Of a DNA stretch of 30,218 bases, positions 1 through 10,500 are shown piece by piece. The notes beneath the pieces were generated by a model that did not search any database, was not told the DNA's origin, and worked only from the letters and a program-made list of their open reading frames with translations. How positions within the stretch are numbered: the stretch's first letter is position 1; each line of letters opens with the position of its first letter. This stretch comes from JAGMCF01 sp964398885 (GTDB taxonomy: Bacteria; Cloacimonadota; Cloacimonadia; JGIOTU-2). The translations under genes and the position numbers were made by a program. The stretch spans positions 1-30,218 of the forward strand of contig CAYNOU010000028.1 of NCBI GenBank assembly GCA_964398885.1, written 5' to 3'.

Positions 1-1876
1 CCATATCTATTCTGCCATTATATATTCTTGGATTACCTGCAAGGTCCGTTGGTGGCAGGTTTAGACCTGTAGTGTCGGGAGTGCCGGCATCTATGCAGGG
101 AGAACCTTGCTGCAATTGATAGTTATCGTTGAGTGAATCTACAAAAAGAGGAGCTTGATTTATATTACCAGGTCCCCAATAGTATGTGCCATTCCCGTTG
201 GTTTGTATGCCAGATTCTCCATTCTTAATATCAGTGTAAGAGATTTCAGCATAGTTTGGGTCATAGTTATGATAAAAGTATATCTCTTTGTTAGTATTAT
301 TCCAAATAATTGAATTCACCAATTCTATGTTCCCATTTTCTCGTAAATAGATGGTATTATTACCATTATTGTCTACGAATGAATTATTTACTGAAGTAGA
401 ATAACAATTTGTTCCTAAATATATACCAGCAGTTTCATTTCCAGAATTTTTAATAAGTAAAGTATTAATTAGTATTAATGAAGATTCGTTAATACAAGAA
501 ATGCCTGCTGTCCCAATATATGTAGGATCGGCAGAGTTATAAGAAATTATACAATTTATAAAAACAGGGCTACTCTCTACTACTTTTACACCTCCGCCAA
601 CACCAGCAGAATTACCTATAATAGTAACATTCTCAAATGTTGGATTGCTATTATCCCTACAAAATAAACCTCCAGCATCTCCTCCTTCCAAAGTGATATT
701 ATCTTTGATTGTTACATTTTTAACTATTCCATTAGAATAATAAGTAAATTTTATCCCAGCTCCATATTCTGAACTTCCATGTTGAATTGTTAAATTTTCA
801 AGCCGGATATGTTCATCATAAAAAGCAAAGTTTATTAAGTAAAATATACTATCACCATCTATAATCGAAATTTCCTCAGATTCTCCTATTATTCCTACAT
901 AACTGCGAGCATTAAGAGGAAATCTTTCGCCTGTCAATGATGGAGAATATATCCCTTCTACAAGGTGTATATTGTTAGGATTGGTGCTGTCAGATGCAAT
1001 TTTTAATAAAGCATATGATATGGTTTTTAGTGGATCTTCAATACTCAATCCACTATTTTCATCATCTCCAGTAGGACTTACATATAAATCCTGATTCAAT
1101 GGAACAATCTTACCATTGAGTATATCAAAACTTACGGGAGTACTATAAAATGTATTAACGAAATCTTGATCTGGATTTTGTACAGTAAAAGTATCCACAA
1201 CTATTTCTGTAATCTCATTACAATCAAACAAAAAAATATCACTTCCTACACTGGAGTAGTTATGATAAATATTACAACGATTATTTGAATCAAATATTAT
1301 TGTAGAATTATTACGCAAGCAGAGTCCACCACCAATAAAAATTGCATGATTGTTACAGATAGTGACATTTTTCAAAATAATATTAGATGAGAAGCAGTGT
1401 ATTCCGGCTCCCCATTTTGCCGTATTATTCATAATAATGCAATCTGATATAGTTGGACTTACATCATCACAATAAATCCCACCACCACAAGTAAAAATAT
1501 GATGATATATTGTTCCGGTTCCATTAGTTATAGTAAAACCGCATAAAATTGTAGAGCTATCCTCACTACTGTTAAAAGTTACAACACTCCCATTTTGATT
1601 ACCATCAATTATTGTTGAATCTATATAGGAATTGTTTTGTGTAGTAATATATTTACTTGCAACCGTGATATTCTTGCCATTGAAGTTTATATTCTCGTAA
1701 TAAGTCCCAGGATAGACTAATACGGTATCTCCATTAACAGCAGCATTTATTCCTTCTTGTATAGTAATGTAATTTCCAGTTCCGGTTGTATCTACGATGA
1801 TTGTATTTGAGAAAAGTAAAGAGAATGAAAATAATGATAAAATAAAAATAATTGTTAAAAATATATTTTTTTGCAT
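1..1876 (-). CDS. Secreted right-handed beta-helix (DUF1565-type) surface protein, 3'-truncated by window edge
   Basis: The reading frame is open from the ATG at 1876 to the window start (625 codons, no stop), so the C-terminus is missing. Residues 1-23 form a signal peptide (MQKN, a hydrophobic run, then FSN). It then has the family opening 'TIIVD..GTGNYITIQEGI' and 'GDTVLVYPGTYYENI', many Asn/Gly-rich beta-helix turns with 'GGGIYC' and 'NNTA' motifs, and a central DUF1565 motif 'LYVSPTGDDENSG...PLKTISYAL' followed by a second helix. The last visible residues (IDAGTPDTTGLNLPP...RIYNGRIDMG) match the stretch just before the sorting domain of the gene at 5150-7370, so only about 100 residues are probably lost. 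It is likely an exported cell-surface or adhesin-like protein; substrate unknown. It is the last gene of the minus-strand surface-protein run, 103 bp after its upstream neighbour. Confidence 0.85.
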   Translation of the reverse strand, partial: MQKNIFLTIIFILSLFSFSLLFSNTIIVDTTGTGNYITIQEGINAAVNGDTVLVYPGTYYENINFNGKNITVASKYITTQNNSYIDSTIIDGNQNGSVVTFNSSEDSSTILCGFTITNGTGTIYHHIFTCGGGIYCDDVSPTISDCIIMNNTAKWGAGIHCFSSNIILKNVTICNNHAIFIGGGLCLRNNSTIIFDSNNRCNIYHNYSSVGSDIFLFDCNEITEIVVDTFTVQNPDQDFVNTFYSTPVSFDILNGKIVPLNQDLYVSPTGDDENSGLSIEDPLKTISYALLKIASDSTNPNNIHLVEGIYSPSLTGERFPLNARSYVGIIGESEEISIIDGDSIFYLINFAFYDEHIRLENLTIQHGSSEYGAGIKFTYYSNGIVKNVTIKDNITLEGGDAGGLFCRDNSNPTFENVTIIGNSAGVGGGVKVVESSPVFINCIISYNSADPTYIGTAGISCINESSLILINTLLIKNSGNETAGIYLGTNCYSTSVNNSFVDNNGNNTIYLRENGNIELVNSIIWNNTNKEIYFYHNYDPNYAEISYTDIKNGESGIQTNGNGTYYWGPGNINQAPLFVDSLNDNYQLQQGSPCIDAGTPDTTGLNLPPTDLAGNPRIYNGRIDM

Positions 1877-1898
1877 AGTTTATTTCCATTAATTTACT

Positions 1899-1969
1899 TG
1901 GAGTCCTGCTCTCCAGAGCAGGAAAATAGAAATATATTTTTATATCCGACTCTGGAGAGTCGTACTCCA
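1899..1969. repeat. Compound inverted repeat between two surface-protein genes
   Basis: Two perfect hairpins lie side by side: a 9-bp stem at 1904-1912/1915-1923 (TCCTGCTCT, 2-nt loop) and a 7-bp stem at 1947-1953/1956-1962 (CGACTCT, 2-nt loop). They are enclosed by an outer 6-bp inverted repeat TGGAGT (1899-1904) / ACTCCA (1964-1969). The two hairpins share the core CTCT-CC/GG-AGAG in opposite sense. Neither strand has a good T-tract after it, so a dispersed palindromic repeat (REP/MITE-like) fits better than a terminator. Confidence 0.7.
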
Positions 1970-1979
1970 TAATTATTTC

Positions 1980-4900
1980 TTAACGCATAATAACCATTTT
2001 CTTCACTGCAGATTTATCACCAGAAGTCAATTTATAGAAATAGATTCCATTTGCCATGAATTTTCCATTTTGGTCTTTACCATTCCATATGACATTTGTA
2101 ATTGGAGATTTACCATTTATCGCTGATATAATAGTGTTTACTAATTGTCCTTTGATGTTATAAATCTTAATTTCGGACTTATTCACTCCTGATGCTGGTA
2201 TAAAGGAAATCGTAGTTGAATTTGTTATAGGATTTGGATAATTCTGATAAAGTGTAAATTCTTTTGGAAATTCAATTCCTTCTCCTATGCCTAATCTTAC
2301 AATAGCATAGCTTTTTGCATCAAGAATAATAGCTTCTTCTACAAAAGCATCTTTCATTTCATTATACACAAAAGCAGGGATGCTTCTTTTTCCACCTTTA
2401 CCATAAGTTGCCACCTGAAAAGCTAGTTCATTACAATCTTTACTTCCTGTAGAATCGTCATCTTCTATGTATGCGGGGATAAAGACTGGAAAACCTTCTA
2501 CAACACTGGCACCAATACATTCATCATCAAGGAATACACCTATTTCATCTATATCGTTAAGAGCTTCTGTACTATCTACGAAGATTGGCATGTAATCTAA
2601 ATCCTCTTCATAGCTAAATACTTCTGTTTGCTGTTTTTTATAAGGCTCTGCTGGTGATTGCCCAAAACCCTGCCAGATAAAGCTACAATCTTCAGAAACA
2701 CCAACAATGTATAATTTTCCATAGTCAACTGTATATGGTAAATTAACAGTATAATTACGAATATATGCCCAATCATCAGCTTTAATAAAGGTAATCTTAC
2801 CCAATATTTCAGAAAATGCGACCTGCCATAATTGGCTACCAGGAATGAAATAACCAATCCAGTTTCCATCCCCTAATGGTGGAGGCCAGGGAGCTTTATC
2901 AACCTTTGCATATAGATATATTGTAGTGTCAGGTGGTACTTTATAACCATACAAAGAGATAAAATCGGGCTCAAACATCTCTACCTTATAACCATCAACT
3001 GTCCGTAAATCACCGATTTCATTTACCCAAACACCAGTCTCATCCTCGTAAAGTTTATAATCTCCATATAGAACTCTTCGCAAACTTCCATTTTGTATAA
3101 GCGGTTCAAAGAAATCATAGGCATCAGTCTTATCTGGGTGTAGAATTGGTAATGAGACCCAATTAATACGATTGCTATCAAATCTATAGGTTTCTAAGGT
3201 TGCGGTAAATGCTCCCATATCCGCTCGTGTGCCATCCGGGTCATTGTATTGCGGATCAGGGTTACCAGCATTTATACAGGGGCTATTTTGAGATAAGGAG
3301 TAATCACCAAAGGATGGATTGACAAATAGAGGGGCAATATCTATACATCCTTCTCCAAACCAGGGCTGTCCTGTTCCATCCTGAATATCTGAATAAGTTA
3401 CTGTAATTGAACCTTGTATATCTAAATAAATTTCTTGAGGAGTATTATTCCAAAGAATACAGTTTTCTAAAGTCGGGCAGGATTCACACCCACTGCATAA
3501 TCCTCCACCTGAATCTTCTGCGGTATTATTGTTTATTGTTATGTTATTTATAATTGGATTTGACCCTAAACAGTAAATTCCTGCTCCATCTATAGCAGTA
3601 TTTCCAATAATTATAAGATTTTTTAAGCTTGGATTCGAACCACTACAGTAAACACCAGCACCTAAGTCGGTTGCAGTATTGTTGTTGATGATAAGATTGG
3701 TCAAACTTGGACTGGAAGAAGAAAGGCAAATACCAGCGCCTTTTGGTGAATTTCCGTTCTTTATCGTTAGATTTTCAATAGAAAAATCATTATCATTACG
3801 ACAATATAAAATACCACTCAATTCTTCTCCATCAAGAATAGTAGAATTAACATCTGTTCCTTGTAATGATACAAAACTTCTACAATATAATGGAAATATC
3901 TCTTCGGTTTGAGAAGGAGAATAAGTTCCATTGGCTAAATGTATTGTATGTGGATCTGAACTGTCAGGAATAATTTTTACCAAAGCATAGGAAATTGTCT
4001 TTAATGCTTCATTAGCAGTTATGCCGCTATTATTGTCATTACCATAAGGGCTGACATATAAATCTTGATTTACTGGCTCAACCTTACAGTTAAGTATATC
4101 AAAAGTAAAGTTCTCTAAAGGATATACAAAATAATCTTTGGGTTCCATTATAGTGAATGTATCTACAACAATATCTATTGTATTGCAATTGATAGCACGA
4201 AGTTCACAACCAGTGGAGGCATAATTTAAAAATATACTGCATCTGTTCTCTGCATCAAAATTTGCAGAAGCATTATTCCAAAAAAATATGCCCCCGCCAT
4301 TATACTGAACATGATTATTTTCAATAATTACATCAGATAAATCAATAATTGATGATTTACAGCATATACCTCCACCACTTCCGGCTGTATTTTCTTTTAT
4401 AACACAGTTTTTTACAGTAGGATTATTACCATAACAAAAAATACCACCGCCTCTACTTGAGCTTCCGTATGGCATACCACTTCCATTTTTGATTGTGAAA
4501 CCACTTAAAACAGCAGTACTATCTTCTCCGCTTTCAAAGGTAACTACACTCCCATTCTGGTTACCATCAATTATCGTTGAATCAATGTAAGAATTGTTTT
4601 GTGTAGTTATGTAAAGACTGGCAACTGTTATATTTTTACCATTGTAGTTGATATTCTCGTAATAAGTTCCAGGATATACTGATACTGTATCACCATTTGA
4701 AGATGCATCTATCCCTTCCTGAATAGTAGTGTAGTCCCCCGTGCCATTTATGTCTACAATAATAACAGTAGGGTCCCGATATGGTTGGATCTCTATCTTT
4801 TTAAATATTCTTTTTGGAATTGCATCTTTTCTTACTTTTATCTTATACTCACAGTCATTCCTGATTTTGCCAATAGCATTGTGCCAGCCATCACACGGAT

Positions 4901-5105
4901 CATACCAGAATATGGGTTCAAGTTCAAACAGCACCATTTCAAGTTTATCCTGCTCAATTAAATCTGCAAAAACTACTTCCGGGTTTTCTCCTTCTTCACC
5001 TACCCATGGAAAAGATTGAGTATACCATTCATATTCAATTGCAAATAAAGTTGTAAGAAACGAATAAAATAATATTAGCAAAATTACACTTTTATATCTT
5101 TTCAT
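1980..5105 (-). CDS. Secreted beta-helix surface protein with FlgD-like/T9SS-type C-terminal domain
   Basis: I chose the start at 5105 because it gives a classic signal peptide (MKRYKSVILL...TTLFA); the frame stays open to 5141, but neither start has a clear ribosome site. Order of parts, numbered from 5141: signal to about 34; a 90-residue Trp/Glu-rich segment not present in the neighbouring paralogues (35-125); the 'GTGDYTTIQEGI' opening and a beta-helix; a DUF1565 motif 'LYVSPYGNDNNSG' near 365; a second beta-helix; a long module near 660-950 shared with the C10 protease gene ('WPPPLGDGNWIGYFIPG', 'DEIGVFLDDECIGA'); and from about 957 the sorting domain ('FTLYQNYPNPITNSTTISF' to 'NGIYFYKLTSGDKSAVKKM'). 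The C-terminal domain implies export across the outer membrane and surface attachment in FCB bacteria. Ligand or enzymatic role is unknown; no catalytic motif seen. Confidence 0.88.
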   Translation of the reverse strand: MKRYKSVILLILFYSFLTTLFAIEYEWYTQSFPWVGEEGENPEVVFADLIEQDKLEMVLFELEPIFWYDPCDGWHNAIGKIRNDCEYKIKVRKDAIPKRIFKKIEIQPYRDPTVIIVDINGTGDYTTIQEGIDASSNGDTVSVYPGTYYENINYNGKNITVASLYITTQNNSYIDSTIIDGNQNGSVVTFESGEDSTAVLSGFTIKNGSGMPYGSSSRGGGIFCYGNNPTVKNCVIKENTAGSGGGICCKSSIIDLSDVIIENNHVQYNGGGIFFWNNASANFDAENRCSIFLNYASTGCELRAINCNTIDIVVDTFTIMEPKDYFVYPLENFTFDILNCKVEPVNQDLYVSPYGNDNNSGITANEALKTISYALVKIIPDSSDPHTIHLANGTYSPSQTEEIFPLYCRSFVSLQGTDVNSTILDGEELSGILYCRNDNDFSIENLTIKNGNSPKGAGICLSSSSPSLTNLIINNNTATDLGAGVYCSGSNPSLKNLIIIGNTAIDGAGIYCLGSNPIINNITINNNTAEDSGGGLCSGCESCPTLENCILWNNTPQEIYLDIQGSITVTYSDIQDGTGQPWFGEGCIDIAPLFVNPSFGDYSLSQNSPCINAGNPDPQYNDPDGTRADMGAFTATLETYRFDSNRINWVSLPILHPDKTDAYDFFEPLIQNGSLRRVLYGDYKLYEDETGVWVNEIGDLRTVDGYKVEMFEPDFISLYGYKVPPDTTIYLYAKVDKAPWPPPLGDGNWIGYFIPGSQLWQVAFSEILGKITFIKADDWAYIRNYTVNLPYTVDYGKLYIVGVSEDCSFIWQGFGQSPAEPYKKQQTEVFSYEEDLDYMPIFVDSTEALNDIDEIGVFLDDECIGASVVEGFPVFIPAYIEDDDSTGSKDCNELAFQVATYGKGGKRSIPAFVYNEMKDAFVEEAIILDAKSYAIVRLGIGEGIEFPKEFTLYQNYPNPITNSTTISFIPASGVNKSEIKIYNIKGQLVNTIISAINGKSPITNVIWNGKDQNGKFMANGIYFYKLTSGDKSAVKKMVIMR
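2444..2819. repeat. Copy 1 of a 376-bp block shared with 8053-8428
   Basis: Read base by base, this block matches 8053-8428 without a difference, while flanking sequence in both genes diverges. It codes for the middle of the C-terminal shared module (from 'AFSEILGKITF' to 'IEDDDSTG'). The lack of even synonymous changes points to recent gene conversion or duplication. Confidence 0.85.
4198..4538. repeat. Copy 1 of a 341-bp block shared with 6732-7072
   Basis: The block is identical by eye to 6732-7072, with scattered mismatches beginning immediately outside (4197 and 4539). It encodes part of the first beta-helix, including the turns around 'MPYGSSSRGGGIFCYGNNP'. Confidence 0.85.
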
Positions 5106-5149
5106 TTTATAATAACTTATCATATCAGTAAAATTTATCATCTAAAGTT

Positions 5150-7370
5150 TTAACGAAGGAGAATCATCTTCTTCGTCACAGAGTTATCTCCATAACTCAA
5201 TTTATAAAAATAAGCTCCATTTGAAACTTTCTTTCCATTCTCATCTGTCCCATCCCAGATTATATCTGTCTTTACCCAGAAGTTATGTTTTTTTCCATTA
5301 TATGTTCTTATGAGTTGCCCCCTTGCATTGTAGATTGATAGTTTATAATCTTTTATTCTCTCATAATCTGCTGAGATAAATGTGATGGTTGTTGATGAAC
5401 TGAATGGATTGGGTTTATTCTGGAAAAGGTATAATTTGTTAATGAATGATGTATCAGGTTCATCTATTCCCTGTCCTTGCCATTCATACGCTCCCATATC
5501 TATTATTCCGTTGTATATTCTTGGTTGTCCAGCTAGGTCATAAGGTGGTAAATTTAATCCTGTTGTATCTGGGTTGCCTGCATCTATGCAGGGAGAATTT
5601 TCTGTTAATTCGTAACTGAAAGGGTCCCCACCAACGAATAAAGGGTCTTGATCTATGTTGCCTTCCAGCCAGTGAATTGTGCCATTGTTGTTTGTATTGA
5701 TGCCATTTATACTATCTTCAATATTAGTGTATGAAATGGTAACTGTATCTGGATCTCCGGATGTAGAGAAAAATATTTCATCATCAGAGTAATTCCTTAA
5801 AATGCAATTGATTAAAGCAAGATTAGTGTGAGCCAGTTGATTAATTGTGCCGTTTGAACAATCTGAATTGTTACATATTGTACAATTAATTAAAATAGGC
5901 CCTTCATCTTGTGAGCCATTATAGAGATGAATTCCACTTGTATGATAATCATTATTGTGAACGATTTTTGTGTTAATTAATATTGGATTGGAATGTCCAA
6001 TACATCCCATGGCTCCAGCACCCGTTCCTTCAGGATCAATAATATTGTCTTCTATAACACAATTAATAAACACAGGGTTACTATTATCACGTATGGAAAT
6101 TGGTTCATTACTTAAAAGGACTGAAGGATTTCCTCTTACAGTTACATTTTCAAATATGGGATTGCAATTATCAAAACAAAAAATATGCACCCCCATATCA
6201 GCAATATTATCTTTCAAAGTGATATTTTTTATAATTGGACTGGAGTTGCTATAAATACTAATTCCCCCACCAATGTCAGAATACCCATTTTGAATAGTTA
6301 GGTTTTCTATAGAAAAATGATTATCACTCCAAATGCAGGTTATAATATGCGATAGATTATTTGCATCAAGAATAACGCTTTGTTCGTTTTCCCCTATGAT
6401 TGAGACATAACTTCTGCAATTTAAGGGGAATTTCTCACCAGTAAAAGATGGGGAATAAATGCCATCTGCCAGATTTATTACATTGGGATGGGTGCTATCA
6501 GACGCGATTTTTGTTAAAGCAAAGGATATTGTCTTTAATGGTTCCTCATATGTTAAGCCACTATTATTGTCATTACCCTCAGGGCTGACATATAAATCTT
6601 GATTTACTGGCTCAACCTTACAGTTCAGTATATCAAAAGTAAAGTTCTCTAAAGGATATACGAAATATTCTCTGGGTTCAATAACAGTGAATGTATCCAA
6701 AATAATATCTATTATATTGCAATTGATAGCCCGAAGTTCACAACCAGTGGAGGCATAATTTAAAAATATACTGCATCTGTTCTCTGCATCAAAATTTGCA
6801 GAAGCATTATTCCAAAAAAATATGCCCCCGCCATTATACTGAACATGATTATTTTCAATAATTACATCAGATAAATCAATAATTGATGATTTACAGCATA
6901 TACCTCCACCACTTCCGGCTGTATTTTCTTTTATAACACAGTTTTTTACAGTAGGATTATTACCATAACAAAAAATACCACCGCCTCTACTTGAGCTTCC
7001 GTATGGCATACCACTTCCATTTTTGATTGTGAAACCACTTAAAACAGCAGTACTATCTTCTCCGCTTTCAAAAGTAACGACACTACCGTTTTGATTACCA
7101 TCTATAATTGTTGAATCAATGTAAGAATTATTTCCAGTTGTAAGATATTTACTGGTAACTGTTATGTTCTTCCCATTGTAGTTTATATTCTCGTAATAAG
7201 TTCCAGGATAGACTAATACTGTATCACCATTTATGGCTGCATTTATACCTTCTTGAATTGAGAGGTAATTACCTCCTCCATATTATATCTACAATAATTG
7301 TATCTGAAAAAAGCAAAGATGAAAAAAATAATAAAATAAAAAGGGATGATAATATTAATCTTTTTAGCAT
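5150..7370 (-). pseudogene. Beta-helix surface protein with sorting domain, broken by a one-base frameshift near the 5' end
   Basis: The 5' end at 7370 has a good ribosome site (AAGGAAG) and a signal peptide (MLKRLILSSLFILLFF...LLFS), but the frame hits a TAA after 'DTIIVDI'. The rest, from 'GGGNYLSIQEGINAA' to the end at 5150, is open one base out of phase. Aligned to the paralogue at 1-1876, the stretch between GTAGAT and AATTAC is 16 bases instead of 15, so one extra base lies at about 7281-7288. The downstream part holds two beta-helix regions, a DUF1565 motif ('LYVSPEGNDNNSG'), and a complete sorting domain ('LYLFQNKPNPFSSSTTITF' to 'KKMILLR'). The Met at 7009 is internal, not a natural start. 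Either the gene is dead, or the frameshift is an assembly error. Confidence 0.8.
6732..7072. repeat. Copy 2 of the 341-bp block shared with 4198-4538
   Basis: This is the second copy of the identical tract, inside the frameshifted paralogue. The tract ends about 210 bp before the frameshift site. Confidence 0.85.
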
Positions 7371-7417
7371 GATTTTCTTCCTTATTAGGCTAATTGATAT
7401 TACTATTACTCAATGTT

Positions 7418-7585
7418 ATAACACACCCCTTCCCGATTCCCGATATTATCGGGATCCCGATAAATCGGGAAAATCGGGATTTCCCCTCTTATTAGAGGGG
7501 AATTTTTTAGAATCCCCTCTTGCCTGTCCGTCCTCTGGCGGGAGAGGGGTGGACTCCGATGAAATCGGAGGACGGGGTGTGTTAT
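7418..7585. mobile_element. MITE-like 168-bp element with 12-bp terminal inverted repeats
   Basis: The ends ATAACACACCCC (7418-7429) and GGGGTGTGTTAT (7574-7585) are perfect inverted repeats. Inside is a chain of smaller hairpins: TCCCGA...TCGGGA at 7438-7454, CCCGATAAATCGGG at 7456-7469, CCCCTCT/AGAGGGG at 7483-7500, and CTCCGAT/ATCGGAG near 7553-7570. There is no coding capacity for a transposase, and G+C is much higher than the flanks. It sits between the frameshifted surface gene and the stop codon of the C10 protease gene. A short plus-strand frame across it (7258-7617) is a shadow. Confidence 0.65.
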
Positions 7586-7591
7586 TACTAT

Positions 7592-10500
7592 TTATCGCAT
7601 CAAGACCATCTTCTTAACCGCTGTTTTTTCTCCAGAAATTAACTTATAGAAATATATTCCACTTGATAATTGTTTGCCATTGTTATCTTTTCCATCCCAT
7701 TCAACTATATTCATTTTGCCTTTTGCATTTTGATTTTTGAATTCTTTTACAAGTTGCCCTCTGATATTGTATATCTTTATTTCAGACTTTTCAACTCCTG
7801 GTGATGGAATAAAGGAAATGGTTGTAGAACTGGTTATTGGATTTGGAAAGTTCTGATAGAGTGTAAATTCTTTTGGTAATTCTATCCCTTCTCCTGTGCC
7901 TAATCTTACAACTGCATAGCTATCTTTATCAAGAATAACAGGCTTTTGAACAAAAGCATCTTGAGTCTCATTATATACAAAAGCTGGGATGCTTCTTTTT
8001 CCACCTTTACCATAAGTTGCCACCTGAAAAGATAGTTCATTGAAGTCTTTATTTCCTGTAGAATCGTCATCTTCTATGTATGCGGGGATAAAGACTGGAA
8101 AACCTTCTACAACACTGGCACCAATACATTCATCATCAAGGAATACACCTATTTCATCTATATCGTTAAGAGCTTCTGTACTATCTACGAAGATTGGCAT
8201 GTAATCTAAATCCTCTTCATAGCTAAATACTTCTGTTTGCTGTTTTTTATAAGGCTCTGCTGGTGATTGCCCAAAACCCTGCCAGATAAAGCTACAATCT
8301 TCAGAAACACCAACAATGTATAATTTTCCATAGTCAACTGTATATGGTAAATTAACAGTATAATTACGAATATATGCCCAATCATCAGCTTTAATAAAGG
8401 TAATCTTACCCAATATTTCAGAAAATGCAATCTGCCATAACTGGCTACCAGGAATGAAATAACCAATCCAATTTCCATCTTCTAATGGTGGAGGCCAAGG
8501 ACCTTTGTCCACTTCTGCATAGAGATCGATAACAGTTGAAGGATTTTCAAGATAGCCTGAAACTGACAGCTCTGCATCCTGATGCATACTTATTTTATAA
8601 CCATCTATACTGCGAAAATTTCCATCTTCAAGATCATTTACCCAGTCTTCAATTGCATAATTATACCAGATTACAGGTTCATCCTCATATACCACTCTAT
8701 TAAGAACATCTGGGTCTAAGATGGGTTCTAAAACGTCAAGGGCGTTAGTATTATTAGGATGTAATCGTGGAAAAGATTTCCAGTTTATGCCTTCCTTGAG
8801 TGTATAGGTTTCTGACTTGGCACTAAATACCCCCATATCCGATCTAGTTCCATCGGGATCAAATATCTCAGGATATCCTACATCTATACAGGGGCTTGTT
8901 TGCGATAAGGAGTAATCACCAAAGGATGGATTGACAAATAGAGGGGCAATATCTACATTTCCTTCTCCAGACCAGCCACCTTCTATATCTGAATATGTTG
9001 CAACTACATCACAATTATCACCAAGATAGATTGACTGTTGAGTATTACCCCATATTATACAATTTACTAAGGTTGGTATGGAATTTATGTCACAATAAAT
9101 TCCCCCACCTTCTACATAATCATCAATAGTATTTCCACTTATTGTAACATTTATTAAACTTGGGTCAGAGTTCATGCACATAATCCCGCCACCGGTTCTT
9201 TCATCATAATTACCAAAGATATTGACATTTTTTATAATTGGATAAGAATATCGGTAACAACAAAGTGCACATCCTACTCCTTCATTATCAGATATAGTTA
9301 TCTCTGAAATAAAAGGACTTGCATTATAACAATATATTCCACTTCCAAGGTGAAATGCACAATTCCCAGTAATTATCAAATGTTCTAATCTGGGAGACGA
9401 AGATTTGATATAAACCCCACCACCTTCATTAGCGTATCCATTTGTAATTGTAAAACCAGTCAAAATTGCGTTTAAATCTTCTCCATTGCTAAATTCAACT
9501 ACATGCCCATTCTGATTTCCATCAATAATTGTATTTGCTATATATGATTCATCATTTTCTATTACATATTTTGAACAAACTGTTATTCTTTTCAAATTGA
9601 AATTAATATTCTCATAATATGTTCCTTCAGACACCAAGACAGTATCACAATCATTTGCAGCATCAATTCCACTTTGTATAGTTGGTTGGTCATCTGGAAC
9701 ATGAATTGTTACAGGTTCATATTCAAATAGTATAATATCTTGAACTACGGTAGTATGGTCTTTGTAAACTTCAACATCTACAATAGTAGAATCTTCAAAT
9801 CCATATAATGTAGCCGTAATATTGTATAAACTCGGTTGACGACCATACGGATATTTTGATGGTAATTGTATTGAATAATCGCCATTTATATCTGGGTGGT
9901 ATATTCGGTTGCCTATCAAAATATTTACATCAGTAACATTGCCATTCCCACTATTCAATACAACATTACCTTCAATAGTTCCCTTAGGTGGTTTAATATT
10001 TAATGTCCCATAACCTAAATTATTATAAGATGAAGGAATGCCATCAGGTAACGAGTACCATGCAAGAGGAATATAATCAGGAGAAAATGCTCCCCAGCCA
10101 AAATTAAGATGGTAAAAATCATTTGTATTATAACCATCGCAGATTATTGAATGAGCACCTCCTGTTCCTGGTTCAGCAATTATTAATTCTGCAGGTTCTC
10201 CTTCCATCATATCGGCAATTAATGTATTATAGAATAGAGGATTAGATTCATTAATATGTTCAGCAGAATCATAACAATATTTTTCTAATAATACCCGGCA
10301 AACTGATTTGAAATTAGTTGATTTAGTGCAAGAATAATTCATCTGAAGACAGACTCCACATGCAAAATTTAATGATGCTATATCTTCATTTTCAAGAATA
10401 TTTTCTTTATAATGAATCTTAAGATCATCTAGATATGAATTTAACTCAGGAAAGGATGGGAAATCATAAATATAATATTCATCATCAATAATAATATCAT

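Noticed and set aside
5150..7009. Treating the Met at 7009 as the true start of the second beta-helix gene
   Set aside because: Homology continues in frame upstream to the frameshift near 7285, and the paralogue has the same Met internally.
7278..7292. Programmed ribosomal frameshift
   Set aside because: No slippery heptamer is seen at the site and the paralogues are in frame; mutation or sequence error is simpler.
7258..7617. 119-codon plus-strand frame
   Set aside because: It crosses the inverted-repeat element and the ends of two minus-strand genes, and its composition looks random.
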